Positions 1 through 9,133 are shown, counted from the first letter of the stretch. The stretch is 40,127 bases of DNA from Gammaproteobacteria bacterium (GCA_025358295.1 JANYJY010000066.1:1-40127); one strand, 5' to 3'. The notes: generated by a model from the sequence alone, not told the origin. A program made the numbers and translations.

Positions 1-32
1 AGTACACCAGGCGCTGCCCGGCCAATCTCCGC

Positions 33-2063
33 TTAATTCGGGAACTTCAATTCGTGCATTACCGTTTGGAAGCGAGACTCTTCGCGCAATGTATCCATGA
101 GGGGATCGGTCTTCAAATAGATCAGACCGGGATCACCTAGGCGTCGGGCCTTCTCGAGCCATTCGAGTGCGGCCGCGCGCTTGCCCCATTGCGCGTAAAT
201 CTCGACATACTGATACGCGGAGGCGTCCCCGCCCAGACGAACAAGCCGCGCCAGCGCTGCTGCGGCCGCGTCCGGACGACCGAGCCGCTGATAAATGACC
301 GCCTGGCACACCCAGCTCTCGTAGTAGTCTGGCTTCGCCTCGCACGAGGACTGCGCTTGCGTGAGATCCCCGGCCAGAAAATACGACAGGCCACGACGCG
401 CGTAGGCTTCTGCCGAGTGCTCGGGATCCATCGCGATCGAGTCCTGATAGGCTGCTATTGCCTCCTGGTAACGATGCGCGGCGCGCAGCGTGTCGCCGAG
501 CGCGCGATGACTGAGCCGATTCAGGGGGTCAAGTGCCGCGCCGCGCCGTGCGGCGAGGATGCTCGCATCGACATGACCCAGCCAGCCCGCCAGGCGGCTG
601 CATTCGTAGAGCGCCTGATCGTTGTTTGGGGCCTCGGCGAGTGCGCGCGCGCAGTCAGCATCAGCGGCGCTCAAGTTCAGAAGACCCGCCTCAAGCGCGC
701 CCAAAGCGACGTGTCCCTCGGCCAGGGTGGGAGCTAATGCAATGGCACGCTGTGCGTCTGTGCGCACTCCTGCGTCGATCCCTTGCTGAATCCAGTCTCC
801 ACTGTAGTGACTTGCGCATTCCCAGACGATCCAAGAACGGCTGGCGTATGCCAGAGCATAATCGGAGTCGAGTCGTATCGCCTCGGTCAAGGCATCGACG
901 GGCGCGCGGCATTCCTCCCTCGTGGTAACCGTGCGCGCCAGTTTCAGCCCGCGAAGGTAGGCATCAAAGGCGGCCGGATTGCGCGTGCCGCCAAGTTCGA
1001 TCTTTGCGGAAACATCGCCGAGCAGAGTGACCTTTAGCGCCTCGGCGACCGCCGTGGCGATCTCGGTCTGCAGCGCGAGCACATCGCCTAAGTCCCGGTC
1101 GTAGGCCCTCGACCACAAGTGAAAGCCTGTGACGGCGTTGATGAGCTGGGCAGTGATGCGGACCGTGTGGCCGGAGCGACGTACGCTGCCTTCGAGGATG
1201 GCTCCGACGTTGAGCTTGTGTGCGATCGTGCCCAAATCAGTGTCCTTTCCCTGGAAGGAGAACGCCGATGTGCGGGCTGCGACCTGCAGCCCGCTAATCT
1301 CAACGAGCGAATTGAGGAGCTCTTCAGTAAGCCCCTCGGAGAAGTACTCCTGCTCCTGGTCCCCACTCATGTTGATGAACGGCAGCACCGCAACCGAGTG
1401 CGGAGGCGGGCTGAAAGCAGCGCCGCCGGCTGCAACCGTTGGGGATGCTGTTGCAGGCTTCCGGATCCAGACCCTGTTGATTGCGAAAAAAACTGCTGCC
1501 GCCAAGATCGACATGGCGAGTGCTATGAGCAACTTCCTGGTCAGCGACCAGGCGGCCCGCACCGACCTCCGGTTCGTTCCTTCGGACCCGGCCTGGGGCT
1601 TCGCGAACGGTCGGATTGCCGTGGCTGTTTCGGGCGACAACAGACGCTTGATGCGATCGACGAAGGCGGGGGTGGTCTCGCCTGCCGGCAGGCGCGTCCA
1701 CTGGACCGCCCGGAAGAGGTCCGGGACGATCGCGTCCCTGTCACCCGTGCTGTCGATGACGACAGGCATCAGGAAGTGCTTCTGCTCGGCCATATCGAGG
1801 GTCCGCTCGATGGCGAGCTTCCACTCGCGCCGAAAATAGCCCTCAAGCCGCTCTTGCGTATGTTGGGAGATTATTGGAATGAACAGAGCGCAATCGCGGA
1901 TCTCGCGGCGGATCTTCTGATCCCATATATCCCCACCGCGTAGCTCGCTCTGATCGAACCAGACTTCTATACCGGAAACCCGCAGAGCCTCGCAAATCCG
2001 TAGCGCCGGTTCCGCGTCCTGCGACGCATAACTCAAGAAAACCGGCCGTGACAGCTCCGCCAT
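33..2063 (-). CDS. TIR / transmembrane / TolB-like / TPR protein
   Basis: 676 residues. Residues about 7-105 form a TIR domain: it starts with PVFLSYASQD, has a VWFDQSEL strand-loop, and carries FRREWKLAIE, where Glu80 is the best candidate for the NADase glutamate. Residues 177-196 are one hydrophobic membrane segment. Residues about 222-345 (SVAVLPFINMSGD, then a GAILEGSVRRSG stretch) match the TolB-like domain found in adenylate-cyclase/TPR proteins. From about 366 to 650 there are TPR-like helical repeats. TIR domains act as NAD hydrolases or as self-association modules. Here one would sit in the cytoplasm, with the TolB/TPR part probably periplasmic. That topology is inferred from the single membrane segment. 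A purine-rich TAGGGA lies just before the ATG. No operon partner is visible. The architecture is clear; a role in defence or signalling is unproven. Confidence 0.85.
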   Translation of the reverse strand: MAELSRPVFLSYASQDAEPALRICEALRVSGIEVWFDQSELRGGDIWDQKIRREIRDCALFIPIISQHTQERLEGYFRREWKLAIERTLDMAEQKHFLMPVVIDSTGDRDAIVPDLFRAVQWTRLPAGETTPAFVDRIKRLLSPETATAIRPFAKPQAGSEGTNRRSVRAAWSLTRKLLIALAMSILAAAVFFAINRVWIRKPATASPTVAAGGAAFSPPPHSVAVLPFINMSGDQEQEYFSEGLTEELLNSLVEISGLQVAARTSAFSFQGKDTDLGTIAHKLNVGAILEGSVRRSGHTVRITAQLINAVTGFHLWSRAYDRDLGDVLALQTEIATAVAEALKVTLLGDVSAKIELGGTRNPAAFDAYLRGLKLARTVTTREECRAPVDALTEAIRLDSDYALAYASRSWIVWECASHYSGDWIQQGIDAGVRTDAQRAIALAPTLAEGHVALGALEAGLLNLSAADADCARALAEAPNNDQALYECSRLAGWLGHVDASILAARRGAALDPLNRLSHRALGDTLRAAHRYQEAIAAYQDSIAMDPEHSAEAYARRGLSYFLAGDLTQAQSSCEAKPDYYESWVCQAVIYQRLGRPDAAAAALARLVRLGGDASAYQYVEIYAQWGKRAAALEWLEKARRLGDPGLIYLKTDPLMDTLREESRFQTVMHELKFPN

Positions 2064-2204
2064 TGATCCCTAGCTCCCTAGATCCCCGCGGCACCACTTA
2101 GAGAAGGGGTTGCGACGGTTGGAAACGGCAGCTCACTGGATTTTGAATGGCTGCTCACGAGGCAGCGCCAACTCCTGCTTAGGCACTCAGCGAGTTATGC
2201 AACC

Positions 2205-2621
2205 TCAGTGCGTCAGCGCGGGCGACCCTTGGTGGCAGTTGCCACAGGTTTGTTTGTGTCTGGCGAGTAGGTCGCGCCGCGCCAACGCCAGCAACAAGAA
2301 CCAGGCGTGCTCGAAAGAAATGCTCACCGGAGCGTGTAGCTCGAGATAAGCCTCGTACGCTTTGCGTAGCAAGGTGCCCGACTCCAGGGAGCCGACACGA
2401 TAGCGTGACTCCAAGCCGCCCCTGGCCGCACCCACCAATCCGTGAATCAGGTAAAGACTTACCAATTGCACGGCGTGAAATGTCACTTCCGGATTCTGGA
2501 AGAAAAATGCGGCTTGGCGCGGGGACTTGCCACGATGCCGCCTCACGGCCGCCGCCGCTCCGTCCTGGCAATAGCTTCTGTAGAGCTTGGTAATCTGTTC
2601 AGGTTGCACGGAAATTTGCAA
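2205..2621 (-). pseudogene. Truncated FlhC-family copy (degenerate duplicate)
   Basis: This is a damaged duplicate of the FlhC-type gene at 3672-4235. The shared part is roughly 85% identical in DNA by eye, from the stop codon (TGCGTCAG region) to near 2605. The N-terminal 40-50 residues present in the intact copy are replaced by unrelated sequence, and the only start codon available at the 5' end is TTG. An in-frame loss of 17 codons after LLALARRD removes the first Cys-X2-Cys pair (CENC in the intact copy); the second pair (CGNC) remains. FlhC binds zinc through four cysteines, so this product should not fold normally. The frame is otherwise open, so the copy is recent or a short product is still made. 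It lies directly downstream of the hydrolase gene, on the same strand. Confidence 0.75.
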
Positions 2622-2649
2622 TGCACCCGGAGCTGCCCGGTCAATCCCG

Positions 2650-3582
2650 CTACTGCGATTGCTGGCGATCCGCGGGAAGACCGAGTGCTCTGCGAATGAT
2701 CGGTCTCAGCAGCTTCCAACTGGGCGAAGAAGCTGCTATCTCGTCAAAGTGACTGGCCCCAGGAAGGACAACAACCTCCGTCGAGTCGCGCATTGTCTTG
2801 ATTCGCGCGGCGTAGGCACGCAATTCCGAGATAGGTGCGTAATGATCCGATTCGCCGGCGGCAAAGATGGTATGGCTGCCATTTGGCCTTAGTTGATCAA
2901 CGCCGATATCGAGGTTTGCATCGGTTCGCACCGCGCTCAGCGGTCCCAATAATTCTTCGCCGGGTGCTCCGCAGTCAGTCTTGGAGCCTGAATTTTTCGG
3001 CGGTCTCAAGGCTTGGCCGAGATCTCCTAGTGCGATCACCGTCCGAATTGGGACTACGTCGTTCTCGTGCAGTGGACTCCACTCTGGGATGTTGCCGCGT
3101 CCTGCGCTCCATTGAGCGAGATATGCGCCGGCAGAATGACCCATAACCACAAAGCGAGTCATGTCGAGGTGATAGTCGGGCGCCTTCTGTGCAAGTAGGT
3201 GCAGAGCACTACCGATGTCTTGAAAGGTACCCGGATAGCCGCCGCCGCGCTCATCGGCACGACGGTATTCGACGTTCCAAACCGCTATACCATCGGCGGC
3301 CAGTGCACCTGCGATGTTGCCCATCTGCCGGATGCCTTCGTATTTGCTTAGGAAGCACCCGCCGTGCACGAGCACGACCACGGGGAATGGGCCGCTGCCC
3401 GTGGGCTCGAATAATTGAACGAATTGCTGAGGCGCCGGCCCGTAGGCAATCTGGGCTTCAGGTTCCGGGCCGCGAAGGGCCATGTATTCATCGAGAGTCA
3501 TCGGATGAATAGCGGCGAGCACCGATTTCGCAAGCAGTCCCGAAAGGAGCGCGCTGCTCAGCAGTAAAATCGAGTGCCGCAT
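2650..3582 (-). CDS. Secreted alpha/beta hydrolase (esterase/lipase-like)
   Basis: 310 residues with a signal peptide at about 1-23. The alpha/beta-hydrolase signatures are HGG at 73-75 (oxyanion hole), the nucleophile elbow GHSAG with Ser150, Asp246 in GESDHY and His278 in GASHFDE. Together they give a complete Ser-Asp-His triad of the BD-FAE/kynurenine-formamidase-like or carboxylesterase type. The likely role is hydrolysis of an ester or amide in the periplasm or outside the cell; the substrate cannot be read. The gene lies between two copies of an FlhC-family gene, all on the minus strand, so the segment seems to have been rearranged by a local duplication. Fold and triad are secure, substrate unknown. 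Confidence 0.85.
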   Translation of the reverse strand: MRHSILLLSSALLSGLLAKSVLAAIHPMTLDEYMALRGPEPEAQIAYGPAPQQFVQLFEPTGSGPFPVVVLVHGGCFLSKYEGIRQMGNIAGALAADGIAVWNVEYRRADERGGGYPGTFQDIGSALHLLAQKAPDYHLDMTRFVVMGHSAGAYLAQWSAGRGNIPEWSPLHENDVVPIRTVIALGDLGQALRPPKNSGSKTDCGAPGEELLGPLSAVRTDANLDIGVDQLRPNGSHTIFAAGESDHYAPISELRAYAARIKTMRDSTEVVVLPGASHFDEIAASSPSWKLLRPIIRRALGLPADRQQSQ

Positions 3583-3671
3583 CCGTTCTGTTCCTCTGCC
3601 GCAGGGTTTGTGGCATTTGTATCAAATCGCGGGACAATCCAGCAAGCAACCCTGTTCGGCCGCGGACAGGC

Positions 3672-4235
3672 TCAGTGCGTCAGCACAGGCGACTCCTGAT
3701 GGCAATTGCCGCAGGTCTGCTTGCTTCTGGCCAGCAAATCGCGCAGTCGCAACCCGCCGCAATTCTCGCAGCGGGCCATGCCGACCTCATCACGTCGCGC
3801 CAACGCCAACAACAAGAACCAGGCGTGCTCGAAAGAAATGCTCACCGGCGCGTGTAGTTCTAGATAAGCCTCGTACGCCTGGCATAGCAGGGTGCCCGAC
3901 TCCAGCGAGCCGACCCGATAGCGTGACTCCAATCCGCCGCCGGCCGCGCCGACCAATTCATAAATCACGAACAGACTCGCCAGTTGCGCGGCGTGAAAGG
4001 TAACTTCCGGATTCTTGAAGAAAAATGCCGCCTGGCGCGGCGACTTGCCGCGATGCCGCGTCACGGCCGCAGCTGGGCCGTCCTGGCAATAACTTCTATA
4101 AAGTTTGCGAATTCGATCGTCGCTCAGGCCCGTCCATTGGCGAATGGTGAATGTGCGGGCTTCGTGGCTGATCAATCGCAGCGCAAGATCCAAGCGCTGG
4201 CGGTCCCTCGTATAGCGATCATCGGACACTCTCAT
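3672..4235 (-). CDS. FlhC-family transcriptional activator
   Basis: 187 residues from the ATG at 4235, which follows a good AGGGAG site with a 6-base gap; an upstream ATG at 4274 would add 13 residues. E. coli FlhC is 192 residues. The N-terminal RLDLALRLISHEAR and IRKLYRSYCQ segments, the central FFFKNPEVTFHA region, the EHAWFLLLAL helix and two C-terminal Cys pairs (CENC and CGNC) follow FlhC order. FlhC works with FlhD as the flagellar class-I activator (FlhD4C2) and binds zinc through four cysteines. No FlhD and no flagellar gene lies nearby, so this may be an FlhC-like regulator used for something else. The gene starts back to back with the unknown gene at 4416. A damaged copy lies at 2205-2621. 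Confidence 0.75.
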   Translation of the reverse strand: MRVSDDRYTRDRQRLDLALRLISHEARTFTIRQWTGLSDDRIRKLYRSYCQDGPAAAVTRHRGKSPRQAAFFFKNPEVTFHAAQLASLFVIYELVGAAGGGLESRYRVGSLESGTLLCQAYEAYLELHAPVSISFEHAWFLLLALARRDEVGMARCENCGGLRLRDLLARSKQTCGNCHQESPVLTH

Positions 4236-4281
4236 GGTCGACTCCCTGTGCAATTTGCGCGGTTTTAGGCTCAAAAAGAAT

Positions 4282-4310
4282 TTGACAGAAATTAATCACA
4301 AAGTTAGCGT
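4282..4310 (+). promoter_or_regulatory. Possible sigma-70 promoter in the divergent gap
   Basis: A perfect -35 hexamer TTGACA at 4282-4287 is followed after 17 bases by TAGCGT, a weak -10. It faces the unknown gene at 4416. The gap between that gene and the FlhC-like gene (4236-4415) is AT-rich around 4265-4310, unlike its surroundings. The -10 match is poor, so this is tentative. Confidence 0.25.
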
Positions 4311-4415
4311 GCTTGCCAAGTGGTTTCGGCGTTTGTTTGCCGCTGTATTCGCGGTGAAATGCGCCGGAGCCCTTGGGAACCCCACTTAGAGACGGATTTT
4401 CAGCGGGAGACGTTT

Positions 4416-5006
4416 ATGCAGGACGCATTCGTCGGCAATTGGGCGCGGGAATCGCACTTATCGGCCGAATTACTGGGATCGCTTCACGACCTCAATCATC
4501 GCTTCTTGGATCTGGCCGCGGCACGACCGGAATGGCCTGCGGCACAGGTCGCCCCTCTGTCTTCGGTGCAACGGGCGGCGGCGGCCGTTTGTCCCTACGC
4601 GCTGTTTGATCTGCGCTTTCACGACGACGGGCATTGGCGGCCTCGATTGCAGGACGCTAGGACCTGGTGCGTCGCGGATGAGCCCCCGGTCTACGATGCG
4701 ACGGTGAGTTTCGTGCGCCTGGTGTTGTTCTATGCATGGCATGTCGCATCGAGTGCGGGTCTGAAGGCTCAACTGCTGTTGGGCATGAACGCCAACACCG
4801 CCGCAGCATTCGGTCGCCTGACGGTCAATCAGCTCCCCATGCTGGCGGTGACGGAGGCCGTACACCTGTCCGCACGTTGGAGCGGATGCACCGCCTACTG
4901 GAGCGCGCTTACCGCAGCCGCGGCAGGCGGCGACCCGGAGGCGCTACGCCGGGCGCAATTACATGGCCTGCAACTGGCCGCCGCGGCACGGCTGCCCGAC
5001 CCTTAA
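4416..5006 (+). CDS. Uncharacterised protein, divergent from FlhC-like gene
   Basis: I do not recognise this family. From ATG 4416 (GGGAG at 4405-4409) it encodes 197 residues; upstream in-frame starts exist but lack this site. No signal peptide is seen. The protein looks helical and alanine-rich. Distinctive stretches are an LSSVQRAAAAVCPYALFDLRFHDD segment with Cys, Phe, Asp and His, a WRPR motif, a WHVASSAGLKAQLLLGM helix and an ARWSGCTAYW stretch. The alternation of ordered motifs and the codon use support a real gene. It is divergent from the FlhC-type regulator and lies 66 bases before yadG on the same strand, so it could share regulation with either. It is too different from FlhD (about 119 residues) to be called that. 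Confidence 0.6.
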   Translation: MQDAFVGNWARESHLSAELLGSLHDLNHRFLDLAAARPEWPAAQVAPLSSVQRAAAAVCPYALFDLRFHDDGHWRPRLQDARTWCVADEPPVYDATVSFVRLVLFYAWHVASSAGLKAQLLLGMNANTAAAFGRLTVNQLPMLAVTEAVHLSARWSGCTAYWSALTAAAAGGDPEALRRAQLHGLQLAAAARLPDP

Positions 5007-5072
5007 AGGCGGCTGGTGGCGATGATTGGCGTTGCGGCCGGGGGCTCACGAGGTTTAGGCTACGCGGTTCCT

Positions 5073-6029
5073 ATGCAAGCCCTAGTTCTTCGACAGCTCA
5101 CCAAGGTCTACAAAAACGGCATCAAGGCGCTCAAGGCCATCGACCTAGAGGTCGATGAGGGCGATTTCTTCGCCCTGCTGGGCCCGAACGGCGCCGGAAA
5201 GACCACGGCCATCGGCATCGTCACGTCGCTCGTCAACAAAACCGGCGGTGTGGTCGAGGTTTTCGGGCACGACATCGATCGGGAGCTGGAGGTGGCCAAG
5301 TCCTGCATCGGCTTGGTGCCGCAGGAAATCAATTTCAACCAGTTCGAGACCTGTTTCACCATCGTCGTCAATCAGGCCGGTTTCTACGGAATACCGCGTC
5401 CGCTCGCCAAGCAGCGCGCGGAGAAATACCTCAAGCAATTGCAGCTGTGGGAGCGCCGCAACTCCATTGCGCGCTCGCTCTCCGGCGGCATGAAGCGTCG
5501 CCTCATGATCGCCCGTGCCCTGATGCACGAACCGAAATTGTTGATCCTGGACGAGCCCACCGCAGGGGTCGACATCGAGGTGCGACGCTCCATGTGGGAG
5601 TTTTTGCGCAATATCAACGATGCCGGCACCACCATCATTCTCACTACGCACTATCTGGAAGAAGCCGAGAATTTGTGCCGCAATGTGGCGATCATCGAGG
5701 GCGGCAACATTATCGAGCGCGACAGCATGGCCAATGTGCTGCGCAAGCTGCAAACCGAGGTGTTCGTGTTCAATTTACGCGACGCGCATACCACGGCGCC
5801 GCAATTGTCGGGATTTACCGCCGTGCTGGCCGACGAGCACACGCTCGAAATCGAAATGTCGAAGACTCAAACCCTGAATGAAATATTCGCACAATTGTCG
5901 GCGCAGGGCATCTCCGTGACCAGCATGCGCAACAAGGTGAACCGTCTCGAAGAGTTGTTCATCCGCCTGGTCGACGGCAGCGCCTCTGCGAGCCGCGCCT
6001 CTGCAGGCCGCGCGGCGTTGCTCTCATGA
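5073..6029 (+). CDS. yadG: ABC transporter ATP-binding protein, YadG family
   Basis: 318 residues from ATG 5073, which gives the same N-terminus as E. coli YadG (308 residues); an in-frame ATG further upstream adds unmatched residues. Walker A is GPNGAGKTT, the signature is LSGGMKRR, Walker B is LLILDEPTAGVD and the H-loop is TTHYLEEAE. The sequence follows E. coli YadG closely along its length, including LVPQEINFN and the C-terminal NRLEELF. It should power export with the YadH permease encoded next, with which it overlaps by ATGA at 6026-6029, a sign of translational coupling. The exported substrate of YadGH-type transporters is not established. Confidence 0.93.
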   Translation: MQALVLRQLTKVYKNGIKALKAIDLEVDEGDFFALLGPNGAGKTTAIGIVTSLVNKTGGVVEVFGHDIDRELEVAKSCIGLVPQEINFNQFETCFTIVVNQAGFYGIPRPLAKQRAEKYLKQLQLWERRNSIARSLSGGMKRRLMIARALMHEPKLLILDEPTAGVDIEVRRSMWEFLRNINDAGTTIILTTHYLEEAENLCRNVAIIEGGNIIERDSMANVLRKLQTEVFVFNLRDAHTTAPQLSGFTAVLADEHTLEIEMSKTQTLNEIFAQLSAQGISVTSMRNKVNRLEELFIRLVDGSASASRASAGRAALLS

Positions 6030-6814
6030 ACAAGCCCGCTTCCCGTGCCCTATCCGAGTGGATCGGTTTCAAGACCATCATCATTCGAGAGTTCAGCCGA
6101 ATCGTCCGCATCTGGGGACAGACCATCGTGCCGCCTGCGGTCACCGCCACCTTGTACTTCATCATTTTCGGCAGCTTGATCGGACGCCGCGTGGGTCAGG
6201 TGGGCGGCTACGATTACATGCAGTTCATCGCGCCCGGGCTCATCATGATGACGGTGATCACCAATTCCTACGGCAATGTCGTGTCGTCGTTCTTCGGCGC
6301 GAAGTTCGGCAAACATCTGGAAGAAATGCTGGTCTCGCCGCTGCCCAACTGGCTGATCGTGGCGGGCTACATGGGCGGCGGCATACTGCGCGGCGTGCTG
6401 GTGGGATCCGTCGTGACCGTCGTGTCGCTATTTTTCACGCGACTCGCGCTCTCGCATGTGTTTGCCATCGTGTCGGCCGTGCTTCTCACCAGCATGGTGT
6501 TTTCTCTGGGCGGCTTTATCAATGCTTTGTTCGCGAAGAACTTCGATCAAATCTCCTGGTTTCCGACCTTCGTGCTCACCCCCTTGACTTACTTGGGCGG
6601 CGTTTTCTATTCGATCAACATGTTGCCGGGTTGGGCGCACGTCGTTTCGCATGCGAATCCGATCTTGTACATGGTCAGCGCCTTCCGCTATGGCTTTCTC
6701 GGCACCAGCGACGTCGATCTGCGGCTGGCGTATGGGATCATGCTGTGTTCGGCCGTCGGGATGTTCGCGCTGGCCGTCACTCTGTTGAACCGCGGCGCAG
6801 GCATCCGCGATTAA
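6026..6814 (+). CDS. yadH: ABC-2 type transporter permease, YadH family
   Basis: 262 residues against 256 in E. coli YadH. Six hydrophobic segments are visible. The family landmarks are RIWGQTIVPPAVTATLYF, a SYMQF-like YDYMQFIAPGLIMM, SSFFGAKFGKHLEE, and FVLTPLTYLGGVFYSI followed by NPILYMVSAFRYGFLG. It is the inner-membrane half of the exporter whose ATPase is encoded by the overlapping upstream gene. The M28 peptidase gene starts 15 bases downstream behind an AAAAGAGG site, so the three genes are probably co-transcribed. Confidence 0.93.
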   Translation: MNKPASRALSEWIGFKTIIIREFSRIVRIWGQTIVPPAVTATLYFIIFGSLIGRRVGQVGGYDYMQFIAPGLIMMTVITNSYGNVVSSFFGAKFGKHLEEMLVSPLPNWLIVAGYMGGGILRGVLVGSVVTVVSLFFTRLALSHVFAIVSAVLLTSMVFSLGGFINALFAKNFDQISWFPTFVLTPLTYLGGVFYSINMLPGWAHVVSHANPILYMVSAFRYGFLGTSDVDLRLAYGIMLCSAVGMFALAVTLLNRGAGIRD

Positions 6815-6829
6815 AAGAGGAAATCATCA

Positions 6830-9133
6830 ATGCTGACCGCGACAAATCAACCAGCCGCGTCATGGCGCCGTGGCGGCGCCTTGCTGGCGGGGGCATTGGG
6901 CTCGTTGATCGCGTGCGCAATGGTAGGCGTCGTCGGCGCCGAACCGGCAGCCGGTGCGGTCGAGATACAGGGATTCTCCCCGGCGGCTGCGCTGGCCGAA
7001 GTGCAACTCGAGCAGCGATTCGACGCTGATTTGTCGGCGGCCGAAATACGCTCGTGGATGGAGATTATGGCCTCGGCACCGAATCATGTCGGAGCGCCGC
7101 ACGACAAGGCCAACGCTGAATTCCAGCTGAAGAAGTTCCGGGAGTGGGGCTGGGACGCGTCCATCGAAACCTATTCTGTGTTGTATCCCACGCCGCGCGA
7201 AGTCGCGGTGGAACTGGTGGCACCGAACCGCTTCACCGCGCGCCTCACCGAGCCCGCGATTGCAGGCGACAGGACCTCATCCCAAATCAAGGATGAATTG
7301 CCGGCTTACAACGTCTACGGCGCCGACGGCGATGTGACCGCGGAATTGGTGTACGTCAATCAGGGCATGCCGGATGACTATTTGGAACTCGAACGGCAGG
7401 GCGTCAGCGTCAAGGGCCGCATCGTGCTGGCTCGATACGGCGGCGGCTGGCGCGGCCTCAAGCCCAAACTCGCCTATGAACACGGCGCCGTGGGCTGCCT
7501 GATCTACTCGGACCCGCAGGACGACGGTTATCGCCAAGGCGAAATCTATCCGAAGGGAGGTTATCGCCCGCGCGACGCCGTGCAGCGCGGCTCCGTGCAG
7601 GACCTGGTGCTGTACACCGGAGATCCGCTCACTCCCGGTGTGGGTGCGGTGCCCGGCGCCAAGAGGCTTGCCATTCAGGATGCCAAGACCATATTGAAAA
7701 TTCCCGTGCTGCCCATTTCCTATGCCGCGGCGGAGCCCATGCTCGCGGCGCTCGGCGGCCGAGTGGCGCCCGTTGCCTGGCACGGCGGGCTGCCGCTCAC
7801 CTACCATCTGGGCCCGGGCCCCGCGAAAATACATATCAAGGTGCTTTCAGATTGGAATCAAAAAACCCTGTACGACGTCATTGCGACGCTACGCGGTGCG
7901 CAAGAACCCGACCGATGGATCATTCGCGGCAATCATCACGATGGTTGGGTATTCGGCGCCACGGATCCCCTGGCCGGTCAGATCGCCTTGATGGCGGAAG
8001 CCAAGGCCATCGGCAAACTGTTCAAGGAGGGTTGGCGGCCGCGACGCACTTTGGTCTACGCGAGCTGGGACGGCGAGGAGCCCGGTCTGTTGGGCTCGAC
8101 CGAGTGGGCAGAAACCCATGCAGCCGAACTCAAGAGCAAGGCGTTTCTGTACATCAATTCCGACACCAACGGCCGCGGCTTTCTCGGCGTCGGTGGTACA
8201 CACGGCTTGCAGCATTTCGCGAGCGAAGTCGCGCGCGACGTGAAGGATCCGGAGACCGGCAGCAGTGTGCTGCTGCGGGCGGTCGCCAAAGAGCGTGTGG
8301 AGAAAATCGAAGCGGGCGGGCGCGGCAATCCGGGCACCGATCTTGAACTCGGCGCGCTCGGCTCCGGTTCGGATTTCACCCCGTTTTTACAGCACCTGGG
8401 TGTGAGTTCCCTGGACGTGGGGTTTGATGGAGAGACCGATTACGGGGTCTATCATTCCGCCTACGATTCTTTCGATCATTTTCGCCGCTTCGTCGACCCT
8501 TCGTTCGAATATGGAGTGGCGCTCGCCAAGGTGGTGGGGCGGATGACACTGCGAGCCTCGCAGGCGCAACTGCTGCCCGCCCGCGAGGGTGATTTCGCCG
8601 CTTCGATTGCCGGCTTCGCCGAGGAGCTTCACAAGCTCGCCGACGGCATGCGATCGAAGACCTTGGATGTATCGAAATTGCTGGACGAAGAGGCGTACAA
8701 ATTGGCGACAGATCCGACGCGGCCGCGCCATGCGCCGGCGCGGAATTCGGAAGTGCCCTACTTGAACTTTGCCGAGCTCGACAACGCCGTTGTGAAACTC
8801 GAGCACAGCGCCAAGGCCTTCGACGCCGAGTACGCAAGTCTTGCCGCCGCCGATGACACCGCGGCGCACGCCGCTCAAGAACGGCTGAATGCAACGCTGG
8901 GGGAAATCGAGCAATCCTTGACTGATCCGAACGGCCTGCCCGGCCGCGAGTGGTATCAGCATATGATTTATGCGCCGGGCTTCCACACAGGCTACGGCGT
9001 CAAAACTTTGCCCGGCATTCGCGAGGCGATCGAGGAACGCCGTTGGGACGAAGCGAATCGATACATAGGGGTGGTCTCGCGCGCGCTCAACGCCTACAGT
9101 GCGCGACTGGACCGCGCGATTTCCGGCTCCTAG
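6830..9133 (+). CDS. M28 family metallopeptidase, glutamate carboxypeptidase II-like
   Basis: 767 residues with an N-terminal signal peptide or anchor (about 1-37). The order is that of human PSMA/GCPII: a protease-associated insert at about 120-320, the M28 zinc domain at about 340-590, and a helical transferrin-receptor-like dimerisation domain after 590. Two-zinc ligands by alignment with GCPII: His369 in GNHHDGW, Asp379 in ATDP, Glu417 in SWDGEEPG (Glu416 the general base), Asp445 in YINSDTN and His542 in YHSAYDSF. All are present, so the enzyme should be active. It probably trims acidic C-terminal or other peptides outside the cytoplasm. It follows yadGH by 15 bases. Confidence 0.9.
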   Translation: MLTATNQPAASWRRGGALLAGALGSLIACAMVGVVGAEPAAGAVEIQGFSPAAALAEVQLEQRFDADLSAAEIRSWMEIMASAPNHVGAPHDKANAEFQLKKFREWGWDASIETYSVLYPTPREVAVELVAPNRFTARLTEPAIAGDRTSSQIKDELPAYNVYGADGDVTAELVYVNQGMPDDYLELERQGVSVKGRIVLARYGGGWRGLKPKLAYEHGAVGCLIYSDPQDDGYRQGEIYPKGGYRPRDAVQRGSVQDLVLYTGDPLTPGVGAVPGAKRLAIQDAKTILKIPVLPISYAAAEPMLAALGGRVAPVAWHGGLPLTYHLGPGPAKIHIKVLSDWNQKTLYDVIATLRGAQEPDRWIIRGNHHDGWVFGATDPLAGQIALMAEAKAIGKLFKEGWRPRRTLVYASWDGEEPGLLGSTEWAETHAAELKSKAFLYINSDTNGRGFLGVGGTHGLQHFASEVARDVKDPETGSSVLLRAVAKERVEKIEAGGRGNPGTDLELGALGSGSDFTPFLQHLGVSSLDVGFDGETDYGVYHSAYDSFDHFRRFVDPSFEYGVALAKVVGRMTLRASQAQLLPAREGDFAASIAGFAEELHKLADGMRSKTLDVSKLLDEEAYKLATDPTRPRHAPARNSEVPYLNFAELDNAVVKLEHSAKAFDAEYASLAAADDTAAHAAQERLNATLGEIEQSLTDPNGLPGREWYQHMIYAPGFHTGYGVKTLPGIREAIEERRWDEANRYIGVVSRALNAYSARLDRAISGS

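Noticed and set aside
6058-7029. A 323-codon plus-strand frame across yadH and the peptidase start
   Set aside because: It is rich in Arg and His, out of frame with both real genes, and has no recognisable domain.
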